Shown here one piece after another: positions 11,061-23,594 of a DNA stretch of 64,000 nt. This stretch comes from Gnetum montanum. Lineage: Eukaryota; Streptophyta; Gnetopsida; Gnetales; Gnetaceae. The stretch lies in contig MNCI01003452.1 in the NCBI GenBank assembly GCA_015680685.1, positions 185,142 through 249,141 on the forward strand, written 5' to 3'. A program made the translations under genes and the position numbers. The stretch's first letter is position 1; the number at the start of each line of letters is the position of its first letter. The notes beneath the pieces were generated by a model. The model searched no databases, was not told the origin of the DNA, and was given only the letters and a program-made list of their open reading frames with translations.

Positions 11061-12700
11061 GTGCATCCTTTGTATTTTTGTTAATTGTAACTTTGTTGAT
11101 AAATCTAGTTTAGGTTCCTTCTCAATCTTTTGACCGTTGCATCATTTCAGTCTGTTTGTAGTTTCAATTTGAAAAATGTCAAGGAGAAAGCATGATACTT
11201 CACTAGAGGTCTCTGTGGCCTGAGGCCCTTGCCATTTGCTTCTAGGTACCGGTTCAGCCTTCAACTTTGAGGTTGAGGACATCTGAGTGCCATTATGAAG
11301 TTATATAACTAGTTATCAAATCATTGTCACATGGTGCTTGCCCTTCTGTGGTCATTAGATATGTCATTAACTAGGCAAGAGGCTAAGTCCTATGTTGTAT
11401 TAGTTTTCAAGGTGCAGTATATGACATTCCATTAACTAAACCATAGTTAGTGGTGAAGTGCACCAAATCCTGGTTGATTCTGGTTTGAAGCCATTCATAC
11501 AGTTTCCTTCATTTGAACTAGATTTTGATGTTATTAATTGCATTCTATGGTCATACGTGGAGGGCTGGTTTCTTTATAAGAGTAGCAATCATTTCATTTT
11601 TTGAAGTTAAAGAAGTAAGATATTGCTTCAAAACTATAGAGGGCAAAACCATGTTTGAAAGGCCTAGGATAGCCAGGATAGATTTTTTTTTTCTTTTGGG
11701 GGTACATGTTTAAAAATCCTAAGAGTTTTGAGAAAGCTGATAGGCCATTAAATAGCCTTGTTCTTATCTTTTCATTGTTGCAAATATGACTTAGCTTAGT
11801 AGAAGTTATAGCTTGCATAATAATTATCCTTGATTGCAAGGTAGATACAAATTGGAAGGCGTTGACTCTTCTTCATGCTAAGGTGTGTCTTGAGATTAAA
11901 ATTGATTGGTTTGAGACTCTGTAGGAAGAGATGTTTAGAGGAAGTCATACGATTTTTCTAGCGCAGTGCATTTCTCTCAAGTTTATTTGATTTTTGCTAT
12001 GGTCTTTACTCTTTTCATGGTGGTGGATCATCTCGTGGTTGTTACCATCCCAAATACTAATAGCTAGGAAGATGTGAATAAGTTGTGGAATGTGATTGTA
12101 GGAGTAGCTGTTGAAGCCTCCACGGTTGAGGTATCCAAGTCTCATGGAGATTGAGATCTTGGTAATAACAATTGATTTCCTTTGCATGAAAAAGTTTAAA
12201 GTTGGGTTCATTGGATTTAGTGTACGCCGAACGAGCTTTGGAGAGCAGGTGCGTTTCTTATAAGGTGACTTGAATTTTGTCAACGTTGCACTTCACAATT
12301 TACAAAGATATTAGTGAGTATGTTTACAACTCAGCTTAGTTGGTAGACTTGGTGAATGCAACTGCAGAGTGGATGACAAAGTTAGAGCCAGAATTTTGTT
12401 TGATCATAACCAGTTGGCAAAGAATAATACACTGTTAGTGGTTAGTTGCCATCTTGTAGTTGTTTAGTTCATCAAGGGCTAGGAAGCTAAAGAAAACGTG
12501 AATAAGCTCTAGAATGCTGAGATGGATATCTTGGCACAGTTGGACTGTGCCAAGTTAAATAAACAGGTTGAAGACCAGACTGCCATAATTTCAAAAGTTT
12601 TTTTTAAGGAAGGTTAGGATTTATTATATAGAGAATGAATAATTAGGCAGTTAGTGTCAGTGTTACAGACATTGCATCAAAAATAAAAAGGTGGTGAGAA
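11061..12700. other. Intergap intron sequence, mostly unassigned
   Basis: AT-rich, many stops. A short + strand stretch around 12480-12620 reads like a decayed charged helix (AQLDCAKLNKQVEDQTAI), perhaps a remnant of a coiled-coil ORF, but no domain can be named. Nothing else is seen. Confidence 0.4.
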
Positions 12701-14773
12701 ACCCTTTGAGACTTTGTGGCACAAAGAAGAGGGGAACATTATTGAGCATCTTCTTCATAATTTCAGTACATCCCAAACATTGGTTTCAGGGTTCCCCAAA
12801 GCCATGAAACTAACAACAAAAGCCCCTACAAAAGTGACAAAACAAAAATTGGCCATTGGGCATGCAGAAGAGACAAACAGATACAATTAGACATCTTTTG
12901 CCTATGTAGGTGATTCACAATCCTTATTTACCCTTGGACTTGATCAAGTTGAAGGTCTCATTAATTTCCTTAAGTTCAGCCTGCTTGCTTTCTAGTCATC
13001 TAGGGCTATGACATGCCTCCATTTCCAAATGGTGCTGTTCCGCAACAAATATGGTATCTCTTCATAACAAATGTTGTAATAAGACTTGAAAGGATAAGTT
13101 GTAATCAATACATGAAAGGGCACATTGTAAAAATGGGTATGTCTCTCAAGAGGACCTTTGGGGGTTTGACCTAAGGTATCTATACATAGGCATTAGAGGT
13201 TACATCAACATAGAGTTGCGAAGCTAGTAAAGGTGAGTAACAAGTGCTAGGTGAAGCAGGACATGAAGGTGACTAGCCATCCCTTCTAGCTAGTTACAGG
13301 CCTAACTGTAGTTGTAGTGTTAGATTGCCTCTAAGGGATAGATACCAAAGGAAGATAACCCCTAGGAATCCTTAGAGCATGACCTAGATACATTATTCCA
13401 CATTAATAAAACATTCTGCATTTTCCCTATTATTTTCTTTATGCATAATGTTAAATATTACATATATTTGACATTTACCCCGATATCTAAGAACGGAATG
13501 TCATAGGCTAGGTAGTGGAACCTATCATGGTGAAGGTGGGTCACCCTTAAATTGTGATGTGACATGGACAATGCATTAATTCCCAATACATTATATGGGT
13601 ACTTGTTAGGATAGAACCACTTCTTGCAAATGCTCACTAGGCTTTTAAGGAGGTTTTACTCTATCTCTTTGTGTTCATCCTCCTCCACTTGTTTTTGCAT
13701 TTCTTTCTCTTGTTGATTTTGTTGTTTCTATTTGAACTTCTCCTACTCCTATTGAGCTACCTGATGTTGTCAATGCCTCTTTTCCTGCTCTTGCAGTTAT
13801 ATTTGTCTATCATCCTCTTGTTTTTGCTTCCTAGCTAGTTCTTTTTGCGGGTTCTATTGTTCTTTCTTTTACTTGGCTTTGTCTTGGAACTCTTGCCTAA
13901 TTTTCTTCTACATGATGTGAATGTTGATCTTGCTACATTGTTGCGCCTCCCACTTGAGCCAAACTTCAATGTCTTTCTTAGCCCTAGTGATCTTCTCCCT
14001 GAGATAGCCTTCAGCCTCTTGCCTAACGCAACCTTTGAAGTCCCACATGTAGGCTTCTACAGGATAAGTCTACATCATAGCTTTGCATTAATGGCTGCTC
14101 TATTATGGGCCTCTATCTCTTGTCAAAACACAATTCATAACGTCTAGGAATAACTGGTCATCAACTCATCATAGCCACCTATTTGATGTGATGACTCTTG
14201 TCCAATCCCATCTGTGAGATGGTCCTGAGGTGCAAAGTACTTGGTGTTGGTAGTTTTGTCCATTGATGGCTTCTCACTAGGACATGCATGTGCCCTGTCA
14301 ATGTCTTTTGACATCACATTGGTCCTACTATTGCTTGTCCTATGATAGTAGGGCCTTTGAAATCTGCTACCATCATTGCTTAATGCTCAATGTAACCATC
14401 CCCTAGTCTTGTGCCTGCTTCTTTTTCATTACCTTCCAGAGGGTAGAAATGAGCTTTGAATGCTTAGCATTTTGCATATGCTAGAGGCATGCTAAGATGA
14501 AATGTGGAATATTAACCCACCTTTGAAGCTTTAAACACTTTAGAAATGTAAAGTGAATGCCTTATAGTTTTGAGAGATTACTACTTTGCACCAGAAATCA
14601 CTCTACAACCTTGATGGCCTTTTGCAAAATCAATTACAATCTAGTCCATGGAATTTGGTCGTTGGAAGTGGTTGGAACCCTCAAATGGAAGAAATTAAAA
14701 GTAGTATGTGAGCCCCAATCTAAGGGTAGCATGAGTCTGTTGTCCCAAAGGAACCTCCAAATACCTCATGATG
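12700..14773 (-). pseudogene. Minus-strand accessory-module remnant, part 2 (interrupted by R1)
   Basis: Read on the minus strand from 14778 downwards: RFLWDNRLMLPLDWGSH, then GIHFTFLKCLKLQRW and VNIPHF, which parallels GLHFVFMRCLKL...INLPRF of the LINE module. A long Lys/Glu/Gln-rich helix follows at about 14060-13640 (YLREKITRAKKDIEVWLKWE and KELARKQKQEDDRQI among others). Near 13600-13440 the reading YPYNVLGINALSMSHHN and LAYDIPFLDIGV is fairly open. Many stops, mainly TAG. The N-terminal part lies at 28121-28042, on the other side of R1. Host element unclear: it may be the 3' ORF of the minus-strand LINE. Confidence 0.45.
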
Positions 14774-14778
14774 GTCTA
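14774..14778. repeat. R1 target-site duplication, left (GTCTA)
   Basis: GTCTA directly precedes the TGATG terminus of the left LTR and recurs at 28037-28041 after the right LTR's CATCA. A perfect 5-bp duplication, as Ty3/gypsy integrases make. Confidence 0.9.
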
Positions 14779-15667
14779 TGATGAAGTGTCATTAGTCGAT
14801 GCGTCGACTAGGCCGCATATACGCGGCTATGTCGACGCGGCCCCGTTGACGCATCCTTCCATGCATCGACGTGGCCCTGTTTACGTGGAGCCTATTCTAG
14901 CCTATAAATAAGAGGGCTTCTGCCTCACTTAGGTACCTTTTTGTCAGTTGTAGCGAAGTTCTTGCAGTTTGTTCCCACGAGAGTTAGAATATTTTCCAAG
15001 TGCCCGCAGTAGGTGTAAGAAAGGTGTTCGGCTCTTTATTTGAGCGTTGATGTATTTGAGCCCATTAGTGTGAATGGCAATAAAGACGAGCTTTTTAAGC
15101 ATTCCTTGCAGCATTTGGACTTAGTCATTTAATGCATTTAATAGCTTAATATTTTTATGCTTTGATAATTACTTAAGTTTCTCTTGTTATTATTTTAATT
15201 GCTATCGCTCGTTCATAGTTCATAGAAACCATAAGTATGACCATCTTGAACGTAAACCCAACGCTTGGCAACCCAGTGACGCTTAATGTCTAGTAACCCA
15301 GTAGTGGTTAGGGGATGCTTAGGACGTGCATGGAAGATGGGATCGGATACTTATGCTAGGAATAGTTAAGATACAGATTAGGATAATTATAGATTAGATA
15401 ATATTTCATTCCTTACTTTCCATGCCTTAACTAGATGCCAAAAGATAAAGTAAAAAGCCATAAAAATCAGTTGCCTCAATCTCACTTAACTATCGCCACT
15501 AGAACATCACAAGTGAGGTTGGGAAGACAACGACCGTTCTAACCCAAGGTTTTGTTGGTTAGGGTTTGGTGTATGCAAAGTGCTTACAGTCTACAGGATT
15601 CGACCGAGTCGTGTGTGAATGCCCGTGATTCGTATGGTTGGGTGTAGGGGTACCTAGCCACTCATCA
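14779..15667 (+). repeat. R1 left (5') LTR
   Basis: 889 bp, TGATGAAGTG...CACTCATCA. U3 contains several GTCGAC-like motifs (GCGTCGACTAGG, TGTCGACGCGG, CATCGACGTGG) in the first 110 bp. The promoter TATA box CCTATAAATA is at 14901-14910. The right copy has lost many of the CpG sites by C-to-T/G-to-A change and is 14 bp shorter, largely by a deletion in the GTCGAC array. Confidence 0.93.
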
Positions 15668-15668
15668 T

Positions 15669-15686
15669 TGGCGTCGTTGCCGAGGA
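15669..15686 (+). other. R1 primer-binding site (tRNA-Asp type)
   Basis: TGGCGTCGTTGCCGAGGA starts one base after the LTR. It matches the 3' end complement of plant tRNA-Asp (the usual Athila/Tat primer) at 16 of 18 positions, both differences being transitions. Confidence 0.82.
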
Positions 15687-15812
15687 CTGTTAGTCTTACA
15701 TGCACTATTTAACCTTAGGAAAATTATTATTCACGTCGTTGGAACGGACCCAGGATAGCAACATTTACGCACACTAGGCAGATTAGAGTAAAAAGTAAGG
15801 TACACCAATTAA

Positions 15813-18400
15813 ATGGCTCATCTAACATCCAACATGTCTTCTTCTCATAGGCGAGATGTATCCAACCCATTGGTGCCACAAGAATGTCAGGTGGTATACA
15901 AGCATCCCAATGAATATGTCCCTGACTTCACATTCATCTTACATTAGGATGAGCATCTACGATGGTGGGACATGAAAGGCAACATCATACTACCACTTGA
16001 TCAATCAGCTCCTGGAATGCTATTTCACAATCTTGCCAGACTAGGCATCTAGGACTGTGGAGTGGAGTATGTCATGGAGGACCATGACTACTGGGACTAT
16101 CGTCCCACTGAGGCCCAACGAGCACGAGCCTAGTAGACCAGCAGCAAGCAGAACGATACGAACACATGAAGGGGAAATAGTTCAGTAACCCCTTATTCTT
16201 GCAAGGGCTGCAGGACGATGGGGAACCTATCTTTCATGATTCCCATTTGGCTGAACTTCCTTTGGGGTAGTAGATCATTTAGTCCATCATCCAGAACAAG
16301 CCTCCAAGTGACCGAGATCCTCAAGGGGATGGAGGGTCACGTAGCAAGGATGGGCAGGATGATCGAGGCCATCATAAGAGCAGAGGGGGAGATTGACACC
16401 GGAGCGGTGTCGACTCCTCTCCTTCTTCTCCATCCTCTCGCTCCCCTCTACCGTCACCCAGTTCAGACTCTAATCACAACCATGGTAGAAAGGAGCGAGG
16501 AGGTGGTGGTCGTAATGATCGAAGGGACTGGTGTGGGGAAATGTGCGACCAATCGCGCGAGGCTTACCATCATGAAAGGAGGGGTAGCCAAAACCATCAT
16601 AGACATCGTGGTCCTTAGCAGGACTATGACTTGGATGAGCCATTGTTGGCTCCTCGGAGCATGCTCCATATCGCCCAGGTAGTTCAAATACCTAGTAGGC
16701 ATGTAAAGGATAGCTGGATCAAATGCATTGACATAAACAACATCCCTAGATTTGAAGGGGGATACAATTGTGATCCGCAAACTCACTTGCAAGCGTTTCA
16801 TGATGCTTGCACCCTGTAGAACATTGACAGTGATTGGCAAAAGCTTAAGCTGTTCCCTCGTACACTCATCAAGGAAGCAGAAAGTTGGTATTAGTCCTTG
16901 GAACCAAAATCAATCAGAAGATGGAGTACGATGCTTGAGATTTTCAATGACAAGTATCAAACCTACTCTAGGGTGGCGAATCTGAGACGTCAAATCCAAG
17001 GCTGGAAGCAAGGGAATCATGAACCCTTAGATGCAGCCATGAGTAGGTACTATTCATTGTTACATCGATGCCCTGGTCATGGCTACTCTCAACGGGCACA
17101 GCTTTGCCATATCATTGATGGGCTCCGCTTTGAAACTAGAAAGACCCTTGGCGTGTACACCCAGGGACGATTATTAGAACTGAGGGCCCATCAACTGTAG
17201 CGCCTCATTAAGCAAGTGGCCAAAGAAGAAGGGGAACTCAGAAAGAAGGAGAGTGCGGAGGAGTTTAATCTGGACCCTTCCATTAGAAAGAGGGAAGTCC
17301 AATTTTGCGAAGATGAGGAGGAATCACCATTGGAACTAGTGGTGAATTGAAAAACCTTGTCCTTACAAAAGTTTGCATTTGAAATATTGGCAAAGGTTGA
17401 TGAGATGTGGGACTCTTTGGACAAAAAATTCCAAGGTGTGCTAAAAATTGCAGAAGAGTCCAGAGAACAAGGTAATGATCATGATCAGCATAGGAAGAAG
17501 GAAGCTGAATGTGCCCAACATAAGGGTAAGGGCAAAGTTGTTGTAGCAGAACAGGTTGCAGACTTTGACACGGAGGAGGATGATGAATGTGGCATATGCC
17601 AATATGGACATCCTAAGGGGTGTTGTCCCGTAGTGTTACATCTCCAAGAGTCTGGGGTGTACACATTGAATCCTTGCTTGGTGAAGAGGCAAACACCCTG
17701 AAGGTTGCCTTACCCACAAGGCAACCCAAGGCAGTTCCATCAGCAGCAAGGGTATTATCTGAGTGGAGCGCTACCGCAACCTTATGAATACTTCCAGCAG
17801 TGGCAGCAACCACAAGCATGAGGAATGCCACCTCCAAGGTAACAGTACCCTTATCGACAGCCAGATCCCTATGGGTACTACGTTTAGCAACCAGTCTCTC
17901 CACGGGACTCGTCCAGTCATGCCACATTTCAGAAATATTACCACCCCCTAGAATATTTCCAACCGCAATCTCCATCACCCAGGGGGGAAAGCCCACATCT
18001 CTACTATCCTCCATCACCTTCTCCTGCCACTCCTTCACAGCATTCCACTCAGCTACCACCTGCTCCACCTATGCAGGGGGAGATACTGCCACAACCACAA
18101 CAACGAAACGCTACGAGGGTTGTCAACCTACAACCAGCACCTTAGCCAAGTCGACCGGAACCCAAATCATGAAAACGTCATTTTTTCCAGCCCAATAATC
18201 TGCACATACCCTCACATACACCTGTGGCCAGTGCCTCTGAACCCCAAAGCGCCTCCACCGTTCCACTGCTCGAGCAGCCTTCAAACCAAACACCCTCCAA
18301 CGTACAAACGATCACGCTCACACATGTCGTGACTGACTGGATAAAGGTAAGGCATCTTCCTTGGAAATTGACTGATCTGGGAAGCCCCCTCATCTATCTT
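15813..18400 (+). pseudogene. R1 gag
   Basis: Capsid/nucleocapsid polyprotein. The first ATG after the primer site is at 15813 (MAHLTSNMSSSHRRDV). The retrotransposon gag domain is at about 16630-17200: PLLAPRSMLHIAQVVQIP, FEGGYNCDPQTHLQAFHDAC, then SLEPKSIRRWSTMLEIFNDK and LRRQIQGWKQGNHEPLDAAM. The zinc knuckle CGICQYGHPKGCC (CX2CX3HX4C) is near 17590; this short-spaced form is typical of Athila gag. A Pro/Gln/Tyr-rich tail continues to the protease. Frameshifts lie in the 16.1-16.6 kb segment, and stops are mainly TAG. Confidence 0.82.
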
Positions 18401-18403
18401 TAG

Positions 18404-18949
18404 GTGGTAGGAAATGAGCCCTGTAAAGCTCTTCTAGACTCAGGGTCAGGAGTCAATTTGATCTCACATGACATGTACAAGAATTGGAACCTGCCCCCGT
18501 TAAAGAAGAGCAACATTTGGCTCGAGCTAGCAGACCAATCCATCACCGTCCCCATGGGATTGGTGGAGGACATTGTGACCACTGTTTGTGGGTGGTCTTA
18601 TCTTGCTGATTTCCTTGTCATTTGTGTGGAAAATTGCAAGGGGAACTTCCCAATCATAATGGGAAGAGCCTGGCTGAGCATGGTGGATGCAAGACTAAGA
18701 CTCTGCGATCTTTCCCTTGAAATTTCAAAGGAAAATCCTTTTAGAAAGATTGAGAAGAAACACATTCCATGCATTGTGTACAATGACTCAGGGTGCAACT
18801 GTGTGCAGCAGTTATGGTCCGCTAAGTGGACATCCATTCAAGCATGCAATCGGTGTACCGAAGAGTCGCCAGTTCAATAGTGCCTGTATGCAATAGCCAC
18901 CAACCAAGAGGGCACCCACTGGCTGACAGCTGATCCTGCTAGCAGCACA
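18404..18949 (+). pseudogene. R1 pol: aspartic protease
   Basis: Start of the pol reading frame, which stays in one frame to 22021. Protease motif CKALLDSGSGVNLISHDMY carries the catalytic Asp-Ser-Gly, and FPIIMGRAWLSMVDA is the 'ILGRxWL' flap-side motif common in Athila/Tat proteases. A TAG stop just upstream (18401) and one at 18878 break it. Separates gag from RT as in other gypsy elements. Confidence 0.8.
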
Positions 18950-20746
18950 TTGTGCATGGAACCATTTGAGGGGCTTGTACGAGCCTACGTAGAAAGCATG
19001 GATGAAATGGAAGAGGTTCATCAACAAGTCTCCACTATTGATGGCCATGATGATTGGGGAAAGCTGCAAATCCCTGAAAGCTTCAAACACGAGCCCTTAG
19101 AGCTCAAGTCCTTACCGGCCCACTTAGAACATGCATTTTTGCACAATGGGAAGCCGGTAATTATCAATGCCACCCTTGCTCCTGAACAAAAGAAAAAGTT
19201 GCTGAAGGTGGTGAACAAATGGGATGCTGCATTTGCATGGTCATATCTTGAGTTAACTGGAGTTGATCTTAGGGTCTACCAACATCGAATTTATATTGAC
19301 CCTTCCATGAAGCCTCAACGACAACCACAAAGATGATTGAACCCCAAGTTGAAGCAGGTCATAAAAAATGAAATCGAGTAGTTGCTAAAGGCAAGGTTCA
19401 TCTATTCCATTGCCGATAGCGAATGGGTTAGCCCACTCGTTATTGTGCCGAAGAAGGGTGGCAAATGGAGGGTTTGTATAGATTTTCGATTGCTCAACAT
19501 GGCTACCTTTAAAGATTACTTCCCACTCCCATTTGTGGACCAGGTGTTGGATACCATTGCAGGGCACTGTTATTATAGCTTTTTGGATGGTTATAGTGGC
19601 TATAACCAAATCCAAATTGCACCAGAGGACCAGGCCAAAACAACTTTCACAAGTCCATGGAGGACTTTCGCATACAAGAAGATGTCTTTTGGCCTGTGCA
19701 ATTCGCCTACCACGTTCCAATGCCTTGTCCTCAACATCTTCCAACAGCAAATTGGCAATGGGGTAGAGGTCTTCATGGATGACTTCTCTACCTATGGGGC
19801 CACGTTCGAGCAAGCCTTGGAGTGCCTTGAGCAAGTTCTGAAAAGGTGTGTAGACACTAATCTACGGCTCAATTGGTAGAAAAGTCACTTAATGGTCCAA
19901 GAAGGCATTGTGCTGGGGCATCGTATCTCACAAACAGGGATTAGCGTGGATCCTGAAAAGATTAGGGTCATCCAAGGAATCACACTACAACCAAGCACTG
20001 TAAAAGATGTTTGGTCATTCCTTGGCCACATTGGTTACTGCTGGCGCTTCATTGAAAATTTCTCAAAGATTGCCAAGCCATTGGTAGAACTCACAAAGAA
20101 TGATGCTCCGTTTATCTGGACCAAGGAATGTGAATCTGCGTTCCAATTGCTTAAACAGAAACTCATAGAGACTCCAGTTCTACGGGCACCTGATTGGTCT
20201 AGGCCCTTTCACATCATGATGGATGCATCCAATTATGCCTTGGGAGCCGTGCTTACACAGTGTGATGATAAAAAACGTCCATACTATATCCACTGTGCAA
20301 GTCGTAGCATTGTGGGTGCTCAACTTAACTACACCACCACCGAAAAGGAGTTGATGGCGGTGGTGTTCGCCTTGGAAAAAATTCAACACTATGTGCTCAG
20401 ATACAAGGTGTTTGTGCATATTCACCACAGTGCTATCCGGTTCCTGATGAACAAACTAACGGTAAGCCCCCGCATATTCTGGTGGCTGGTGATTCTCCTG
20501 GAATTTGACCTCACCATGGTAGACCGGAAGGGGACCGAGAATGTGGTTGCTGACCACTTGTCTCGGTTGCGATGGGATGACACAGAAGAGGAGGAGCCCC
20601 TCTCTGACCAATTTCCAGATGAACTCCTCTTCGTGGGTGCAGTTGATTCGCAGGTGCTCAAAGCATCACCTTGGTTCAGCCACATCCTCACCTATCTCAC
20701 AACTCAGGAGTTGCCAAAGGAGTGGGACCATTGGCAGAAACAATAG
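18950..20746 (+). pseudogene. R1 pol: reverse transcriptase and RNase H
   Basis: RT copies element RNA to DNA; RNase H removes the RNA strand. RT motifs in order: SEWVSPLVIVPKKGGKWRVC, DFRLLN, CYYSFLDGYSGYNQI (first catalytic Asp), KMSFGLCNSPTTFQ, and FMDDFSTYG with the catalytic Asp pair at 19778-19783. The connection region GHIGYCWRFIENFSKIAKPL follows. RNase H: MMDASNYALGAVLTQ (Asp), TTEKELMAVVFALEK (Glu), VADHLSRL (Asp). In-frame stops at 19334, 19379, 19877 and 20744, no frameshift. FMDDFS is the Athila-type form of the active site. Confidence 0.88.
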
Positions 20747-22021
20747 TTTCTCCATAAGGCCAAGCATTTCATGGAAATCAGTGGCCACCTTTATAAGGTG
20801 TGCATAGATGGCCTGGTTCGATGGTGTGTCCCTGATGATGATACACGGTGCATTCTCCAAGATGCTCATGAGGGTCCTTGTGGGGGCCACTATGCTGGAT
20901 GTCGCACAACCATTAAGATCCTGCTTGCAGAGTATTATTGGCCCACAATTTTCAGGGATGCACAATGGTTCGCCTGCTCCTGCGAACGATGCTAGGGAGA
21001 TGGTGGGATGACTGCATGGATGAAGAGACCTCAACAGTGGATCCAACCACTGGAGCCCTTTGACATTTGAGGCATCGACTTCATGGGGCCCATCACACCC
21101 TTGTCCAACAGAAAGACGTACATCATCATAGCTGTGGACTACTGCACAAAGTGGGCGGAGGTGGCAGTCGTCGTTGATTGTTCTTCAAACATCGCCGCAC
21201 GATTTGTTCAACAACAAATCGTCAACAGGTTTGGAGTGCCCCGTGCACTCATCTCAGATAATGGCACTCATTTCACAGGTTTCACTTTTCAAAAACTCAT
21301 GCAACACTTAGGGGTTACCCATAAATTTACCACACCTTACCACCCCCAAGCCAACGAGTAGGCCGAAGTCACCAATAGGGAGATCACTAGGATCCTTACT
21401 CGAACCATCAGCAAATATAGGAAGGATTGGAGCACCAAACTTAACGACGCTCTCTGGGCCTATTGCTCCACTTGGAAGCTTCCTATAGGCTACTCTCCCT
21501 ATGAGTTAGTGTACGGTAAGCTACCAAAACTACCAATCCAAGCTGAACTTCGGACACTATTCACAGCTAGTGACTTAAGCCTTGACCTACCACTAGCACA
21601 ACGTGAACGACTTATCAACCTAAGTGTTCTAGATGAGAATCAATTAGTGGCCCTATCTTCAAATGAGATCCACAAGGCCTACAACAAAAAACATCATGAT
21701 CTTAGGATTCGGAAGGTCACATTCAGACGTGGAGACAAGGTGTTGTATTGAAACCCCACACATGTATCACAACCGACCAAGTTTCAAACACTGTGGGAGG
21801 GACCTTACATTGTCTCCGAAACCTTCTCATCTGGGGCCTTACTTATCCACAAACCTGAGGACCTTACTAGAATGCAGTTGGTCAACCGGCAACAACTGAA
21901 ACCTTTCCGTGAACTCCACCTAACCAGTGTTGCCATCTCATCATCACCTAGACAACCTCGCTTCATGTTTCGCGTCTCCTCCTTTCCACCTAGTCGTGGG
22001 GAAGACCATCCTCCATGCTAA
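20747..22021 (+). pseudogene. R1 pol: integrase
   Basis: Integrase inserts the cDNA. N-terminal zinc finger: DAHEGPCGGHYAGCRTT with the His pair and CSCERC with the Cys pair. Catalytic core: GIDFMGPITPLS (Asp), LISDNGTHFTGFTF (Asp) and [10 protein letters not shown] (Glu). The C-terminal [12 protein letters not shown] and LWEGPYIV region matches gypsy integrases without a chromodomain. Stops at 20993, 21068 (in place of Trp before GIDF), 21359 (in place of Gln) and 21749. The frame ends with TAA at 22019, and the end encodes PSRGEDHPPC over a copy of the TAGTCGTGGGG motif (about 21991). Confidence 0.87.
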
Positions 22022-22612
22022 CCCATTCTACTACACCCCTCACTGTTTTTTGGAATTTTTTGTTTTACACTTTTTTGTTTTTTAACATCGTTCATACATT
22101 TGCCAATTCTTGCTAATTTTTCCTTTCTTAAAATTATTTTTCCATTTCCTTGTTGTTTATTTATGTGTATGTGTGTGTTTCATTTTCAGTTGATTGCTAG
22201 TACGTCGTCTAATTGTCATTAGGTTTGGCGTGGATGGTCTTCGTTGCGATGGGTCACTGGAAATAGTCACTTATTTTACCTTGCTCTTGCCCTCGCATGG
22301 TTGTTCTTGGATTTTGCATCTACTTTCACCTCATAATATTGGTAGCGAGTCCACGTCATCCACCCATTCACCCACTCCATGGTTTTCCTACTCTTGGAAA
22401 TATGCAAACCCCTTTCACTTAAAAACATTATAATTAATGTGTGACTTGTGCAGTTCCTAGACTCAGGGATGACCCAATGGTTTAAATCGGTTGTGACTTC
22501 AAGGGGAATGCATCATTCGTCGTCCTCTTCTACCCCTTGGGTGGCGGGAGTGCCGTTACGAATTTCTTCCCACTCCAAGTCTTCTCTACAAGGAAGCTCC
22601 TTGGTAGTTTGA

Positions 22613-22842
22613 CCTTGCATGGTGTGGTCCTCATAAAAAAAAAAAAAAAGAGAAAAAACAAAAAACAAAAAAAAAAAACACAAAAAAAAGAAAAAAGAAA
22701 ACATGAGGATTCAAAGCACACCCTTGATTGAATGCATGCACACAAGCATGGGTCTTTGCATGGTGTGGTTTCCACAAAATAAAAGAAAACACAAGAATAA
22801 TATCTTAACCATGTGGGAATTCAAAGCACACCCCTTAGACTG
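22613..22842 (+). repeat. Imperfect tandem duplication in R1 spacer
   Basis: Two units of about 85-115 bp, near 22613-22728 and 22754-22842. Each starts TTGCATGGTGTGGT, passes through an A-rich stretch, and ends ATTCAAAGCACACCC. The first unit has a much longer A run. The Phe-rich minus-strand frame here is the complement of the A run. Confidence 0.65.
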
Positions 22843-23259
22843 CCTCTCATGGGCCACAAGCACTAGTTATGGGACTTCCTTCGTCCCCTCTAACTTAGTC
22901 CCATTTCACTTCCTTCCTCTCACGTCTGTTGGAGTGGTGGTTCTCTGTGGGTGCATTCCTGTCCACTTGGGGGGTGGCTGGGTCTTCGCATGTTGCTGCG
23001 ATGTCACTAGATGTGGATGGGTTTGGGTCTGAACTTGGGATAGGTCCTATCGGGTCACTTAACCACAACTTCACACGGGGTTTCATGTGACCAAAAGTTG
23101 GAATTCCAAACCTCACTCCTCTCTCTTCACCCACTTCTCTCCATGACTCACCTTGCTGCCGGTCTTATGTTTTGGTAGTTGTCATAATTCCTGTGAACTT
23201 CTCATGCCTTGGTAGGTTCTCATGGATGGGAGTCTTAACCTGCGATCGCCATTCCTTAG

Positions 23260-23463
23260 CCCTGGGGCCCACGGACCCTGGTGTTGGGGATATGCAAGGG
23301 CTACAAAGGCTACCGCCTGCTATGGGGAGGACCTACTTGCATATTCTTGGTGCCGTTTGTTAGTTTCCCATCCTCTTGGTTTGTTGGTGGCTTGCTTCCA
23401 TGTTACTCATCGCCCGATTTCTTTCTCGCGGAGTCCTTTCTCACCACGTTCTCGTACCTTTGA
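23260..23463 (+). other. Short conserved frame in R1 spacer (CKGxxGxxLLWGGPTC)
   Basis: At 23293-23340 the frame reads CKGYKGYRLLWGGPTC. The R2 spacer encodes CKGTIGWNLLWGGPTC at 47086-47133. Three of the differing codons are synonymous third-base changes (GGC/GGT, CTA/CTT, CCT/CCC), which points to protein-level constraint. The frame continues with a hydrophobic, Phe/Ser-rich stretch to a stop at 23461. No start can be assigned and the function is unknown. Confidence 0.45.
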
Positions 23464-23594
23464 CTCGTTTTCTAGCTCGACTTCCCTTCCTCTTGCCTTC
23501 AGCCATGTTCTGGGCCCCTCATGCTCTTCAACTGTCCCAATTTGGCATTTTAAATTCATCTTTTTGGGCTTTTTCTTGGTTGGTCAACGCTGGT

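Noticed and set aside
18404-22021. Recoding or suppression of TAG codons in transposon genes
   Set aside because: TGA stops, catalytic-residue losses and frameshifts in the same set of elements, and normal stop-free host exons, make decay by deamination the simpler explanation.
22513-22775. Phe-rich minus-strand open frames
   Set aside because: Complement of A runs in the R1 spacer duplication.
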